Source: Neodontobutis hainanensis (Eukaryota; Chordata; Actinopteri; Gobiiformes; Odontobutidae). Taken from it: a stretch of 64,000 bases of DNA. The position numbers and the translations under genes are program-made. Positions 1-60,700 of the stretch are shown here, piece after piece (the first letter of the stretch is position 1; each line of letters starts with the position of its first letter). The stretch lies in the NCBI GenBank assembly GCA_024349245.1, contig JALDNG010000081.1, positions 1,390,501 through 1,454,500 of the forward strand. Direction: 5' to 3'. The notes below the pieces were generated by a model that was not told the DNA's origin, made no database searches, and was given only the letters and a program-made list of their open reading frames with translations.

Positions 1-1061
1 GAGCGTCACAAGTCGGTGATGTTACAAAAGCGATCAAAGCTAAACAAGCTGCGAGGAGTGTCTTACATTATTAGAGCATCTACCGCACTAGTTCAGAAAT
101 GACTGTATGTACAAATATCTCTTGAGTACGTCCATCTTCCTCCTCTGAACCCTGTTTTTTATTCAGTAATTTGACTTAAAATGACAGAAAAGCAGCAACA
201 AATTACAAATCTTGTAACAAATAGTCTTTTTTTTTGGCATGTTTCTGCAGTTAGTGCGTGTTTACAGACACTGAGGCATGATTGCTGGGCTCACTGACTG
301 ACTGACAGCTTTACTGGGGTCGGCTGTATGTACACGGACTGAGGAGGAGGAGGGGCTAAAGTTCACTATGGACGATGTCAAGTCTCACTGAGCTGGAAAT
401 ACACTAATTTAGATCCTCAAGGCTTTGTAGGAGACGTACCGAAGTCTACTTTAAGAAGATCTCAGAAATAGGAGGATGAATTCATTAGCAGCAATAATTC
501 TGTGGCTTCGAGAGTAAAGTAAAAATTTACTTGTATATTTTTCATTCATTGTTTCAAATGTAGGTTTTTTTACTCGATGTGTAAGCAAACCTGGTCTTCT
601 CCTGAGGAATGCTGCAGTTATGTGCGGGCATTTATTTGTACAAAATAAGTTAAATTAAACAGATAACACTTAGACAATTTTTACAGATGATTGGCAAACT
701 GAAAAATTAGTGGCCAGAGAGAACAGCTTCTGAAGAATCGTGCACGCACAAGTAGACTATTACAACATGCTACTAGTCGGGGATTTGGGAATGACAACAA
801 AGCCGTACAAAATCAAGCCCAAATATTGTCGTCAACAAAAACATTGAGAGCGGGAGGGAGGCGCGGACAGAGGGCTGTTCGAGGAGGGAGGGGGTAGTGG
901 ACTTCTCTGGAAATGAAAAATGTAGTCGCATGAAAGGAGACTTAAGCCACAAGTCTACTTACAAGAGAAAACTGTCAAGAATCACAATGATTAATAAGTG
1001 AACACTTTGTAAGTTCAAAGGCTTCAAGAAGAAAGGACTGTGTTCCCTGTGCGCCGTCGAC
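1..1061 (-). other. kif1b: kif1b beta 3' UTR (partial, runs off window)
   Basis: Sequence after the TGA at 1062-1064, with no further coding signal. AATAAA hexamers on the minus strand lie at 631-636 and 158-163; either could end the transcript. AT-rich segments of the AU-rich-element kind are present. The real end may lie beyond the window. Confidence 0.6.
158..163 (-). terminator. candidate poly(A) signal AATAAA, kif1b beta
   Basis: Perfect AATAAA on the minus strand about 900 nt after the beta stop. A second copy is at 631-636. Which one is used cannot be told from sequence. Confidence 0.35.
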
Positions 1062-48465
<47,404 letters not shown>

Positions 48466-49737
48466 GTTTGCAACTTTTGAGCTGATCCTCTTTTTTTAAA
48501 ATTTGTGTCCTTCCTACAAGAAAAACAGGAAATATATGTTACGCATTGCTTTGTAAAGTTATATCAGGTGTTAAGGTAATTCAAGAATAACAGTAAAAAG
48601 GTTCTTCATCAGTTTTTCCATTGCATCTTATTACAGTAAAAGCAGCCATCAACAAATATGGCCGACCAAAGGCTTAAAGTACTGATGACAAACTCAATCT
48701 GATGCACATTAGACAATCATATTGAAAGGATGTTACTATTTATTAGATTGAACAATTTTAGTGTAAAACAAATGCAAAAGGAGAGAACGAACTGGGCCCC
48801 AAGCCAATAGTTTAATATGCCTACTTTAAAAGCATATTTTGGTCAAATATTTTGGCACTAAAACCGGCTTGGGTTCTTGTTTGCGAGTCAAAAATACACT
48901 TGAACAATGGGTCTTTGGCCAAAAGAGCATACTGATACTATGTATATACACTATACTGTCTCCATAAACAATATACAGATTAATACAGGTTTTCTAATTT
49001 TCTTTCCAATGCGTCCATCTCAGTTAACATCTAGCTATACATCCTGCGTCCCGAGACCAAACGCGTTTCCTTCCACCGTCCTTCCAGTCAGCCATACTTG
49101 CTAAAGCATACGCCCAAGAAATCCTATCTGTTGGCTACAGTGGGACAGAAAACAGGGCCTGTTTGCTTCGTCTATAGGGGTTTATATTGTACTGACACTG
49201 AGCATGCACAGCTGGCGAGCTTTCTCTGTCCTAAAATTTTAATTCGCTGATTACAGGAAGTAGGGTAGTCGCATCCCCCGCTGCTGCATGAACACTAATG
49301 CATGTTTCACTGAGACTCCAAGCATGCTCATAAAAGACTCATACATGAGCAAATAAAGCCGTCATTACACCATTTTACTGTAAACAATTCAAAGTTATAT
49401 TTTAATTCCATGATCGAAGAATAATAAGAGGGTTAACAGCTGTGGTTTCAGCCCAACGAGACGGAACTATCCTATTGGCGGAAATAACACGGCAAATAGC
49501 CTACAGAGATCCAATATTTAGAACCACATAGCCTATTTTTTAAATTTAAGGGTATATTAACAAAAAATGGCTGCCTCATTAAAGAAGTAACGACTAAACT
49601 CCCTGACACTCGTCCGTCTATGACTAGCTTATAGCTAAATCTAACTCCCTACTGACCGACAACTAACTCGTATTGATCTCTAATACATTTTTCGTGCGTT
49701 ATCTACAAATAAACGAGAATCAAATTCCGTTACTTAC

Positions 49738-49900
49738 CCTTAAATGATCTCACAGAGGCGACACCAAAACCATAGACAGCGGCGAGTAGGGTCGTGAGCT
49801 AGCGGGCGTCAAAATGTGTTGTTTTTATCAGAATCCCGTCTGATGAAAACTGCAACGAAGTCGGCTTTTGCGCAAAACACCCATTATAATGATATCCCCC
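49738..49900 (-). other. kif1b: kif1b non-coding first exon (5' UTR), upper end estimated
   Basis: A strong donor (AAGG|GTAAGT) sits at 49737/49738, 1.2 kb before the exon carrying the ATG. No good coding frame upstream. The transcription start is not visible; 49900 is a rough limit. Confidence 0.6.
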
Positions 49901-50170
49901 GCCGGACGGACATTGAATTACTATCGATAGTCCTTAGTTAGTATTTTCCAGTTAAATGCGGACGTCTTTCTGCACCCGAGCGGAGATGAGAATTGATGGA
50001 TCGCCTCGATTTACCGAAGAGATTACGTCAACTCCCTCTCAGCGTGGTAAGTGGCAGCTCCGCGGACCAATCAGAGGAAAGACGTCAGTGACCAATGTTC
50101 GGCGTGACCAATAATCACCCAGAAAATCCGAGGCAATGGGAGGGGCTAGTTTTTCTCCCATTCGTGACGC
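49900..50170 (-). promoter_or_regulatory. kif1b promoter region
   Basis: Three CCAAT boxes (ATTGG in transcript sense) at 50067-50071, 50092-50096 and 50108-50112. Cyclic-AMP-type half sites (gacgtca near 50081, tacgtca near 50024) and a GC-rich box near 50149. More CpG than surrounding sequence. Spacing suits NF-Y with CREB/ATF. Confidence 0.6.
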
Positions 50171-51705
50171 CACACTGCAGGATTTCTCACACCGCTCCCG
50201 CACCGCTGTCACCGCAACACCCACTGTGACCGCAAAGAGCGCCGCCCAGCGAGGAAAAAGAGGCATTACATAAACCGGAGGCTTCGTTTACACAAATAAA
50301 CTGAATTATTTGGCGTAGGACCCGTTTCTAGAACAAATAAGTACATCCGAGATTGAAGGATGTACAGTAACAATGTTTTCTGTGTCCATTAGTTTCCTAA
50401 TATGCTTATGTGTTTTAAAAACTTAATACAGACTTACAACAGCAGGTTAGTGGACAGAGCTGGGGCTGTCCATTCAGTAATGGTGCAAAAATTTGAAATG
50501 AGGGCGCTGTTCATTCCTGTAGTATGCAGTCTGTGTCTTAGGTGAAACTGTGATCTAATATTACCTCAGCGTTAATAAATGCATCTGTTAATGCTTAAAT
50601 GGCTGTGAAACTAAAGGCCTTAGGAACAAACTCAACCAACAAATACATCCTGTTGTTACATTCACAATAACATAACAGCTGAAGTGATAGCTTTTCTTGT
50701 AATTAATTATATACTTGGTAAGTGGTGTGAAATATTTAGGCAAATCATCTCAACCTAATAAGGAACTGATGTCAGGTTAAAATGAAATCATTGACAAGCC
50801 ATATACATGTGCATCATTTATTTCAGTCAAAATTTTTGCTTCCAAAACAAGTATGTTGTCAAAGGAAATGACTTCCTGTACAGTTAAGGTCAGCACGATC
50901 ATGTTAGGTACAGTGTGGTTTAAGAGGCCCGTTTCTGAGGAACGTCAGAGGATCTTATGAACATGGTTATGCTGCACTCCTCAACAGGGCTTCTGGTGTT
51001 CATGCTACATTCACATGTTCCTTTAGCTTGGCCTAAATCAAAGTCAGCAAGGGGAATGTCACTAAATTGATCAAACTTACTGTAGTTGGTAGATTACAGC
51101 TCAAATTGAAGATATACTTCAGGGTTAGTTCACATTAAGCTACAACTCCTTTATTTGTATAATTTTTTATTTATCTGAGAAACTGGCGTTTTATCTGGAT
51201 TCAGGTTTCTGTTACATTAAAAGTACAGGCCTAGCACGTCTATTAAGCCCTATGAGCTATACTCTCCAAAATACATAAGCCTTCCTCAAATAACACATTT
51301 TTAATGGATCCAAATTAAACACAGTATTAACAAATATGAAGCAAAAGGGGAAAATAAAAATGATAAAACGCACCTTGCTGGTAAACCTGTTTGGTAGGAA
51401 AAGTCTTCTTGCAGCATTTAAGAATGTAACTAGCTGTTGTTCAATAGAAGTAAATAATTTTCTATTTTTATACATAAAACCCATGAGAAGTAAACGATGT
51501 AAAAGTCTTAGCTTTATTATACTTTGTTTCGAACCATGATAATGTTTTTTGACAAAAAGGGTAAATGCATGGGGAAAAAAAAACAAAATCAGATCTCCTT
51601 GTTTTCATTAAAAATGTTTTTTTTTTTTAAGTTTTTTTTTTTAGGCAATTTTTGACAAATTCCTTAATGAAGTCTAGCAGGCCAGTTGTTGGAAACATGA
51701 GGTCA
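50170..51705 (-). other. ube4b 3' UTR and UBE4B-kif1b intergenic region
   Basis: AT-rich, no conserved frame. Minus-strand AATAAA hexamers at 51166-51171, 51150-51155 and 50817-50822 are candidate ends for ube4b. The gap to the kif1b promoter is under 1 kb. Confidence 0.6.
50817..50822 (-). terminator. candidate distal poly(A) signal, ube4b
   Basis: AATAAA on the minus strand about 890 nt beyond the stop codon. Nearer candidates at 51150-51155 and 51166-51171. Confidence 0.35.
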
Positions 51706-51770
51706 TTAGACAAATCGGCCGCCCTGTTTCTCTCTCATCCATGTGTGGATCCTCTCCTTCAGATCGGGAA
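51706..51770 (-). CDS. ube4b: ube4b exon 29 (last; U-box end)
   Basis: VPDLKERIHTWMREKQGGRF then V and TAA at 51706-51708. Tail after REKQ differs from human NSDH. Acceptor CTGTCCAG. Confidence 0.94.
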
Positions 51771-54700
51771 CTGGACAGAGACAACAATCATAACATTTTA
51801 ATCGGTTTTATTTTTTACAATATCAAGAAAAAAGGCATCAGGCAGCTTGTTATACTCAAGGGCAAACCGTGAGAAGGCTTTGTGGTTACCTGACTCCAGC
51901 ATGCTCTCTGTCAAGGGCTGTCTGTTGAAGGGGTCTGTGGGTGAGTTGAGCAGGTGGCGCAGGATGATGGATCGATCCATGATGTTCCCAGACGGCAGAA
52001 TCACAGGGTCAGTCATCAGTGTGTCCATCAGAGGGTCTGTTACAACAACACATGGTTAATGGGGAGCGCACACATAATCTTGACCCACAAAAAGCAAGAC
52101 AACTCTGATTAATACTGTGTTTCTAAGATATATAGGCTTCAGCTCACAATGCACAATACAAACATTAAATCATACTTGGAAGATATAAATGTTTATTGAT
52201 TTTACTGACCGGCTGTGTACATCGCAAGACTCAAATTAAAATTTTAATAGATGTTGTAAAAACTGCAGAAGTGGAAGTATCAAAACTATGTGTGCCCTAG
52301 ATTGAAATGTCATAAGACCGTTACAGAAGCAGGCCACAAAAATAAAACTGGTGCGGGGATCCTAACCACGATGAAAGCAGATACTTGAGCCTCCTGTGCG
52401 ACACACTTCGGTTGAGTGTAGTGGGTTCGTTGGCAAATGTTAATATCAAAGGAGGTATGCGGACCACATTCTCTGTCAAGATGATATTAAGTCTGTGGCA
52501 TTAGCATGGCATAGCTCAAAGCGAACTTTACGAGCTTGGTGAGCCGCAAAGTCCTCGGCAAATGGAATCCTACAGACACAAGCTGCTGGGGATCCTGTCT
52601 GTCTGCACCAGCTGAGGTCAAGTCAGATTTGTTAACCAAGTTGTCCATCCACAGCACCAAGCAGTCATCAAAAGTGTATGTTATGCATTCATGTGCTTTA
52701 TCATTACTGAGTGTAGTAAAGCTCACATACCTTTGAACTCATCTGGAGCGTCGCTGTAATCCATTTCAGACTGCGAATTCTTGGCCACTATTTCTTCCAC
52801 CTTCTCAGAAAGCAGCTTGAATTTCTCAATGGCTATGGAGGACTTTATACCAGCTTTTCTCATCTTTGAGATCACCTCTTCAAAGAGCTCTCTGCTATAT
52901 GAACGCTGCATAAAAAAAACACAACAAAGTCATAAAAACCACAAACATTTTCAAAGACTGGCCAAGTTTTTTTCTCTTATTTTGATGTTTAATCTTTAAA
53001 AACACAGTTAAACCATTAATCCCCCTGCATTATGAACATTAGAAGCTGTAATAGGTAGGGTAAAGGCATTCAAGCTTTCACACGCTTATATCTTTAGGGC
53101 AAAACTGTTATGACTGAGATGATTTACCACATATGCCTGGAGCTTATCTCATGACTTTTTTTTTAAATCACAACAACCTCAGTATTCAGTTTTCCATGTA
53201 AAAATATCGTTCCCAGGAGGCAATACTGAAACAGACTCGTTAGCGCTAACCTGGTCATCTGCGATTGCTTTAGCAAAGCGGGCACAATCTAGTTGAAGGT
53301 AGATGTCGGTCAACTGGTCAAGCAGCTTCTTGGGCTCAAAACCATATTTCTCAGGGTTTTCCACTTTCAGATCCCGACATTTGGGACCACAAAGCTGCTG
53401 AAGGTTAAAGTTAAGCATTGCAGCTAAGCGAGGGCCAAGCTCCTGTAAAAAAGAAAAGGAAAATTAGATTCAGAATTATTTACTGGGAGAAATAATGTTT
53501 TTAGTCTTGAGAAGTGACAGGGCTGCAGCACTCACAGGTCTGAGGAAAGGCTTCTGAACCTGCTTTGTGAGGATGTGAAACATTTCAACCGTCTCTGTGG
53601 CGAGAGCAAGATAAGAGCGAGAGACGCGCTCGTCCTGAGTCAACTGTGACTGACGGCCCTGTTGCTGCTCCTGAAAGAATGATTGCAAATGTAACTTAAC
53701 AGCTCAATTGTAGTCTTCATTATGTTAAAGTACTAAAAAAAATTATAATTATATATATTGTTTCAACACAGACCCTAGGCAGCTGCTCCCACTGCTCCTT
53801 GTTTTTCATCTCTTCTTGAACTTCATGGATTCGCTTCAAGGATTCCAGGCTCTCGTCGAGCAAGAAGGTGGTGTCATTAATGAGCATGTTGATGTAGCGC
53901 ACAAACTGCTTGCCAGAGCTGGAGGCGACAGACACATTAACAGGATATGGTAAATCAACTTAGACAGCCAGAGCTAATTGTATTGGCACAATTGTTATTT
54001 TAAATCCAACTCACTTGAACTCCTCCATAAAGGTGCCGTGATGAGCAATGTTTTGCCAGAGGCTCTTGAAGATCGTACTGATGTGGTACCGTATTGTGAA
54101 CTTATCATAGAACTCGCTGGTGGCTCCGGTGTGCTCGACATCTGGAAAAAAAGAAAATATAAAAAAGTGATTAAGTAAAGAAATTATGTTACCACACTTA
54201 AGCTCTAGAACACTTGGTTAGAAACTGAGTATATTGAACTTGCCTGTGTAAAACTTCATGAGGGCAGGGACCAGCTGTTTGACAGACAAAGGGTGGTTCT
54301 CCATCATTTCGAAGAATCTCTGAGTACGAGGCTGTACAGCGGGATTAGTGACAAAGAGCACCTCCACCAACTTGGCGATAAGGTAAGGGTTTCTGATGTA
54401 GTTCTGGCTGCAGATGAACACCACCAAAAAGGCGACAATGTCCTGGACACATGGCTCATATAAAACCTGGGGAGAATACCTACGGAGAGACACATTACAC
54501 AAATGAGTGGGAAAGTTTGTAAAGAGCTTTATTTTGTCTGTAGGAAAACACTCAAACTTACTGCACTACAAAAAGCAGAAATTCAGCCACGTCTTCAATG
54601 TAGAACTCGGGCAAAGCAGCAAAGCTTTTGGGGACGTCAGGGTTCAGTGGCAGGGTCATGCTGCGTGAGGTAAAGAAATTAACATAGTAAGTATCTAATT

Positions 54701-57700
54701 TAAATAATTTAAATATTACATAAATATGTGGCTTGTCAGAATCTAGAGAGAATCTAGAATCTCACCTGGGGTAGGCGGGGTCCACCATACGCAGTATGAG
54801 CTGGATGACTGTGCTGTAAAACTGCAGAGATCTACGGAGTAGGTTCTCGTCTAAAATACCAACATCAGCACAAGCTTTGGCGCGCACCAGTTTCTGTAAG
54901 AATTAATAGGACCACATGTCTATGAATACGCTGTCATATATTTTAACAGCTGACAGAGTTCAAGTCAGTAATATTCAGCTGAAAGCATTTACTTTAATCT
55001 AACCTTTAGCTGAGTTTTGCATCTTTTGAGCATCTCTCTGTGTCGACTGGCCAAAGGAGAGTCTTTCCATTGACCTTCACTGTTCTTCAGCTCTTCTACC
55101 GTCCTTAAATGACAAAGACACCAAGATTAACGGATACAGCTTTCTTTTCTGTCTTTCTGTGTATAAGTATCTCCTGTTTACCTATTAAGCTCACGGATTG
55201 CACGCAACCTGCGGATGTAGCGCCTACAGCTCGGCAGGATGGATAAATGATGAGCGTGCAGAGTCAAGAAGAAACACTCTGTGGGGAACTTAGGCTCAGA
55301 GAACTTCGAAGGGTCTTCATCTGGTAAGACAAATGAAAAAAATATATATATATTTCTAATTTTTGCGTTACAGAAAACAAGATGCAATCATAGCTTTGCT
55401 CAGATAAAGAAAAAAAAAAAGACTACTTCAGTGAATGCAAAAGTTTTAGTTGGATTTAAACAGGTTTAGTTGGATTTAAACGTGTTTTAGTGAAGAAAAC
55501 ACAGTTCAGTAGCCATGACAGAAATGTGAGCTTACGTAGTTCTGACAGCCAACCCTTGAGCTCCTCCATTGTGGCCTTCAAACGCGTCTCTTCTGGACTT
55601 ACAGCGAGGCGACATCGTGGGTGAAAAATATAGTAGGGGTCCACAGTCTCCAGCTTGATCTTCATGCTCAGCTGCTGCAGCACCCACAAGAAGTTCAGCA
55701 TGAAGCCGTCTGTCGACACAAGCTTGTCATCGGTCTGAGACAAAAAACAATTTATTATTAGTAACAATGTGGTGTACTAACAATTGTAAAATGGGGTACA
55801 ATGGGCATTATTGATTCAAAGACACTACCTGCAACTGAGCTTTTTTCACATTGTAGTTGACTAGAGCTGCCATGTAGTTCAGGGCCAGGTCACGTGTCTC
55901 TCCATTTAGTAAAATGTTGTGGAGAACTTTGAAGAGGTCACCCTGATAAAGAACAAAGAAACTAAGAAAAAAATCTTGTTTCCCAGTTCAGTCTAAAAAA
56001 AGTAGTACTCAGAAAACAAGACGTACTCTGGCTGATTCCAAGTAGTGTTGCAAAGACTGGCTGACGACTCGTGTGTTCTCCATGGTGATAGCCGGGCCGG
56101 AGAAATACTTGTCTCCAACTTTGGTCTAAGGAAAAAAAAGACAAAGCCCATTGGTGAATTACTCTTGAATCATTCTTGTTGACCGCTTGCCGTCGTATAT
56201 TAATTAAAACTCACATCATCCTCAGCAAAAACAGAGAGGCTGAAGAACGCTCCCAGGTAGGACAGTCTCTGGATCTCTCTGCCGCAGCCAGGGCTCAGAG
56301 TTTTGGGACACCAGAGAGGCAGTGATGTCACCTGAACAAATAAAGCAGTTTTTGTATTAAGGTTTTGGGCATCTCTATTTTTGAGACATTTACAAATTAT
56401 ATGATACAAACGACAAGGTAGGATACTTGGAAAAACAGATATGTTGATAAAAAAATAAATTTTACAGCAATACACTTCTGAGAAACATAATCAGTAGACA
56501 CAAACAAACCCTAAATGTCTTACTGTGGAGACAACCATGATCACTTTGTACTCACCAAATTGCACACTGGGTGAGTCTTCCCAAACTTTATTTCACATAA
56601 CTCAGCTAATGCCTGGAAAAAAAGATACTCTCAGTATTTACACATTTGATTTTGTTATTACATTGCCTTTAAATATAATTAAAGTTTTTAATTAACAGTA
56701 AAAAGAAATCACAGAAAGAGCAAGAGAAAATGTATTAACCATATGAAGCACATCAACATAAAAAAATGTGATTTAATTATTAATGAATGACTCTTTATCA
56801 CAGAAGAAAGACAGTAATAGTCAGAGTCCAACAGTGCAGTAAAGATCTGAGGCTGTCCAACTGCCAGGAACTCATTAAGCCATACATAATTATTTATTTC
56901 CAACAACATTAACTCCCATATATAGCAGGATAATGTAATGTAAGGACAACACAGCATCTCCTCACCATGAGTGGGAATTTAAAGTTGTCACTGTCGAAGG
57001 AACATTCTTTTACTGCCAGCGCCAGGCCGTGGAGGATGGGGATAAAAATCTGTAGAAGATCAGAGTAAAAAGAACCCTTATATCAGACTCAATGATCAGA
57101 CAGAGTAAAACTTATAGTAGACAACGTAAATCTATGACAATGGTAAAAACGACAAGCAGAACCGATTGATTTTTTAAATAAACTAGCAGCTTGAAGTAGG
57201 TCATACAAGCTGTTTATGGTTTCAGAGAAGGGGAGGGAACAAGTTAGTGTGGAAAGATAGAGAGAACCCTTTACTTTGCTTTTACTTTATAGTTAAATGC
57301 AGCACAATTTCATTTTAGACAACCTGAAGCCACCAGATTGTAACAAGTTGTTAAAGTTTTCCTAAAAACTATACCCCCAAATTCAATAAAAGAATATTAA
57401 GTGTTCCCACAACAACTTTGTCAGTTAAGATGGTAGCGTCTTCTCAGAGCAGAGAAAATCTTTACCTGCAGATTTGTGTCATTTATAGACATCAAATGTT
57501 TTCCCCAAATGCCTTAAATACCCTGCTTCTGGTTTCTGCTTCAACGCTAATACCACAATAAAAGTCAAAATTACATGGACTTTAGTCACTACAGAAGATA
57601 ATAGTCAAGGTGGTAGGTGCTGATTTTGAAGGTTTTGTCTTTACCTGTCTGAATACTTCTTCCTCCTGGTGCGTTATGCGGACCAGTTCCTGAATAAAGC

Positions 57701-60700
57701 CATAGGGAAGGTTGCGACACAAAAGGTAAGGGACCAAGAGTGATGGTTGAAGAAGGCTCCTACAAAACAAGACAGAAACAGTCAGCAAAATAAATAATAT
57801 GTAGGCAAAGTGTAAGAGTAGTATATAAAGTCCTATGTTATCTTATCTTAGTTGCCATAGAGACTGGGACAGATACAAAAGGTACAGTGTAGAACAAAAT
57901 GATCACAAAAGGCCGATTAAAGATATTTGGTTTAATGTATGGCTTACCGCGGCTGAGTCAGGGCGCCTTGGAGGACCAGTGCAACATGGGAAATACACTG
58001 AGAGCGAATGTTGCTGAGAAGCTGGCTGACATTTGGTTGGCTACAAATCTGAGAAAAACAGACAAGAGGAAGACATTTAGAGGCACTAGAAAATTGTACG
58101 CTTCCAATTTCACAGAAACTCTTTCCTAATTCAATGTGATTTCGACACAATGTTCTCAGTTTGTTTTTCAGAGCAGGCGGCAGCTCATTTCTTAGGGACA
58201 GACTTTGTCTTCTACAGTGGTACTTTACTGTACTAGACAGTCGAAAAGTTTTTGAGCTGGGAAAAAGGGGTATTAGCTGTCAAACCTCTCTAGTAAGCTA
58301 AGCAGCTTTATATTTTATATTAATCATCTGTATAAACCATGCTTTAGTTGTTAAAGCATGGTTTATACTATACTACTACTACTAGATAAGTTTAACAGCT
58401 CTTGTATTGCAGAAAGTTATGTACCTTGGGAGCTTTCCTCTCCTCCATACCAACACTGTCAAAACGCTCAATGAGGTAGTTCAGCATCTCCGTCTCTTTA
58501 CAGGTTTCGATGGTGAAGCGGTCACTGGCAGAGTTGCAGGACATGCCACCTCCACTTGCACCAAGACTAAAAGAAATAAAAGATACAAGAACATGTTTGC
58601 ATGGAATTGTAAAAAAAAATGACACAAAAAAAAAGCAAAAAAACACGACGTCCTTTTAAAAAAGGACTGAATACATTAGTAACAGCTTTGGAGCATCTGC
58701 GTGCCAGTCTGTTAAGGAGAAAACATACATTAAACAAATGTATTTTCACAAAACCAGTTTCCTGCCAGCATTGGGTTACAAAACATGCAGACTACTTTTG
58801 CAGATTGCTGTTTTTTTATCTCATACAAGTTAAAAATACTACACACAACTAAACTTGTTTAAAGCTGTGTTGTCAAGAAAGCTGAGGTAATACAAAAAAG
58901 TACATTTTTTTATTTTAGTAAGATATTGGCTTGTTGTCACCACAAGATGGGAAAAGCCTTCACCTCTAAGTCCAAAAAAAGCTGCGACATCAAGATGTTT
59001 AAATATAGCCCAGGCCTATCGATTGTTCACCAGCTTTACCTCAGTGTGTGCTGTTAGTGGCAAGCTTCTGCCAAAAACGAGTCAAGAGCACGCGCACAAG
59101 CAAAAAAACACACCGTGCAGCCAGCAGTGTACCTGGACCCAAACTGAACCCGTGAAAAATCCTCCTCCTCCTCAGACTCTTCATCACTGCTGTCCTGAGA
59201 CAGGTCAGAGAGGCCAAAGAACAGGACCGACAAGGGGCTAACGTGAAGTAGGAAAGACAGGGGAGTGAAGGAGAAAGACAGTGACGTAGAGGAAGCTTAA
59301 AACAATAGAAGAACACAGGAAAACAAAACAAAAGATGGTAACAAGCCACATTTAAAAAGGAAAGACAAAGGAAAGACAAAGGAAAGACAAATGAAAGACG
59401 AAGAAAACACTGATGGTTTCATGCTGCTATTAAGGTATTTGTATAATTATGTTTGGAGCATTTGTCACTCTTCAGATAACTCTGCCAATCAACAAGAGAT
59501 AAATACCGTATTTGGCTAAAAACAACCAGGTGTTTATGAGAAAATATCTAATCCAAGCAAACCCATTACTTTAGGTAAACAGCATATTAATGACAGAAAC
59601 AAGCAATATCCTTCGTACAGACAACTGGCGAATAGGATCAGGGTGTGACCTAAAAAACTTATTTAGCTCATAAGAACAGAAAATATAAACAAAAGTGTTG
59701 TAGCATTCAAGACCAGTCAAACCAGTCCTGAGTTTAGAAAAGTCCCAGTCTAACCAAAATTTAGCCTAATTTTTAAATCAAAAAGTTACTTTCATTTGCC
59801 ACTGTAGCCCTTCCCAGCACAAGTCAAAGCAATAACAAGTACATTTAAGTAACAGCTTCTGTAGAGACATAAGTACTGAATGAATATAGCAGCTTGGCAC
59901 TTGTCATTGTTAATAGTATAGTACACACAGTTTTGACAATACCTATATTAGTTGTTTTTGGACACAACAAACTGCCATGCACACGTCACATAAGATACCT
60001 AGCCGGTGGGATCCTAGCAGCAAAGGCCGCTTGTCTAGCACTCGTTCTGGGTGAAGGGGGTGCCACAGGAAGAGGTGTAGAGGATGAATGGTACTGACTC
60101 CTGGGTGAGCTCAAGGATAAAGATTGGGGGCTGGTTGGAGGCACAGGAACAGGGGTATTTGGGGGAACAGAGGGCCCCACAGAGCTCGGAGAGGGCCCAG
60201 AGAAACTAACAGCTCTGTGATTGGAGCTAGATGGAGAAGGAGCCACCCATGGAGTAGTGACAGCATACGGGCGATAGCGCTGAGAGATGGGCACGGGAGC
60301 AGAAGGAGTGTTTAAGGATAGTCTGGGACCAGCTGTGGCAGGTGGGCTGGGAGGAACAATGAACTGAGGGGTAGATGGTGTAGATGGTACAGAGGAGGGT
60401 GTAGAAGGGGTTGTAAGAGATGGAGAGGTCCATCTGGCTGCATCCAAAGCCATCAAGTAAGGACTACCACACCCATAAAGACTGTAAACAACATTGATGA
60501 GAAAGAATGGCAAATATCACCAAATAAACAAAAAACTCAAGAAAAGAGAAACAGTGAAATTAAAAGTGTGTTCAGTGCACATGTGGGTGACATCTAATAT
60601 TGAGATAATTACACCACACTGCCAGTAAGTACTTGCCTGGACAAAGAGCTGGCTCCAAAGGACCCTGCACTGGGGCCCATGGGACTGCTGCCTTGGCTGG

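Noticed and set aside
59986..60513. 175-residue frame taken as an independent Ser/Pro-rich gene
   Set aside because: It is ube4b exon 7 with short intronic extensions; both splice sites and phase fit.
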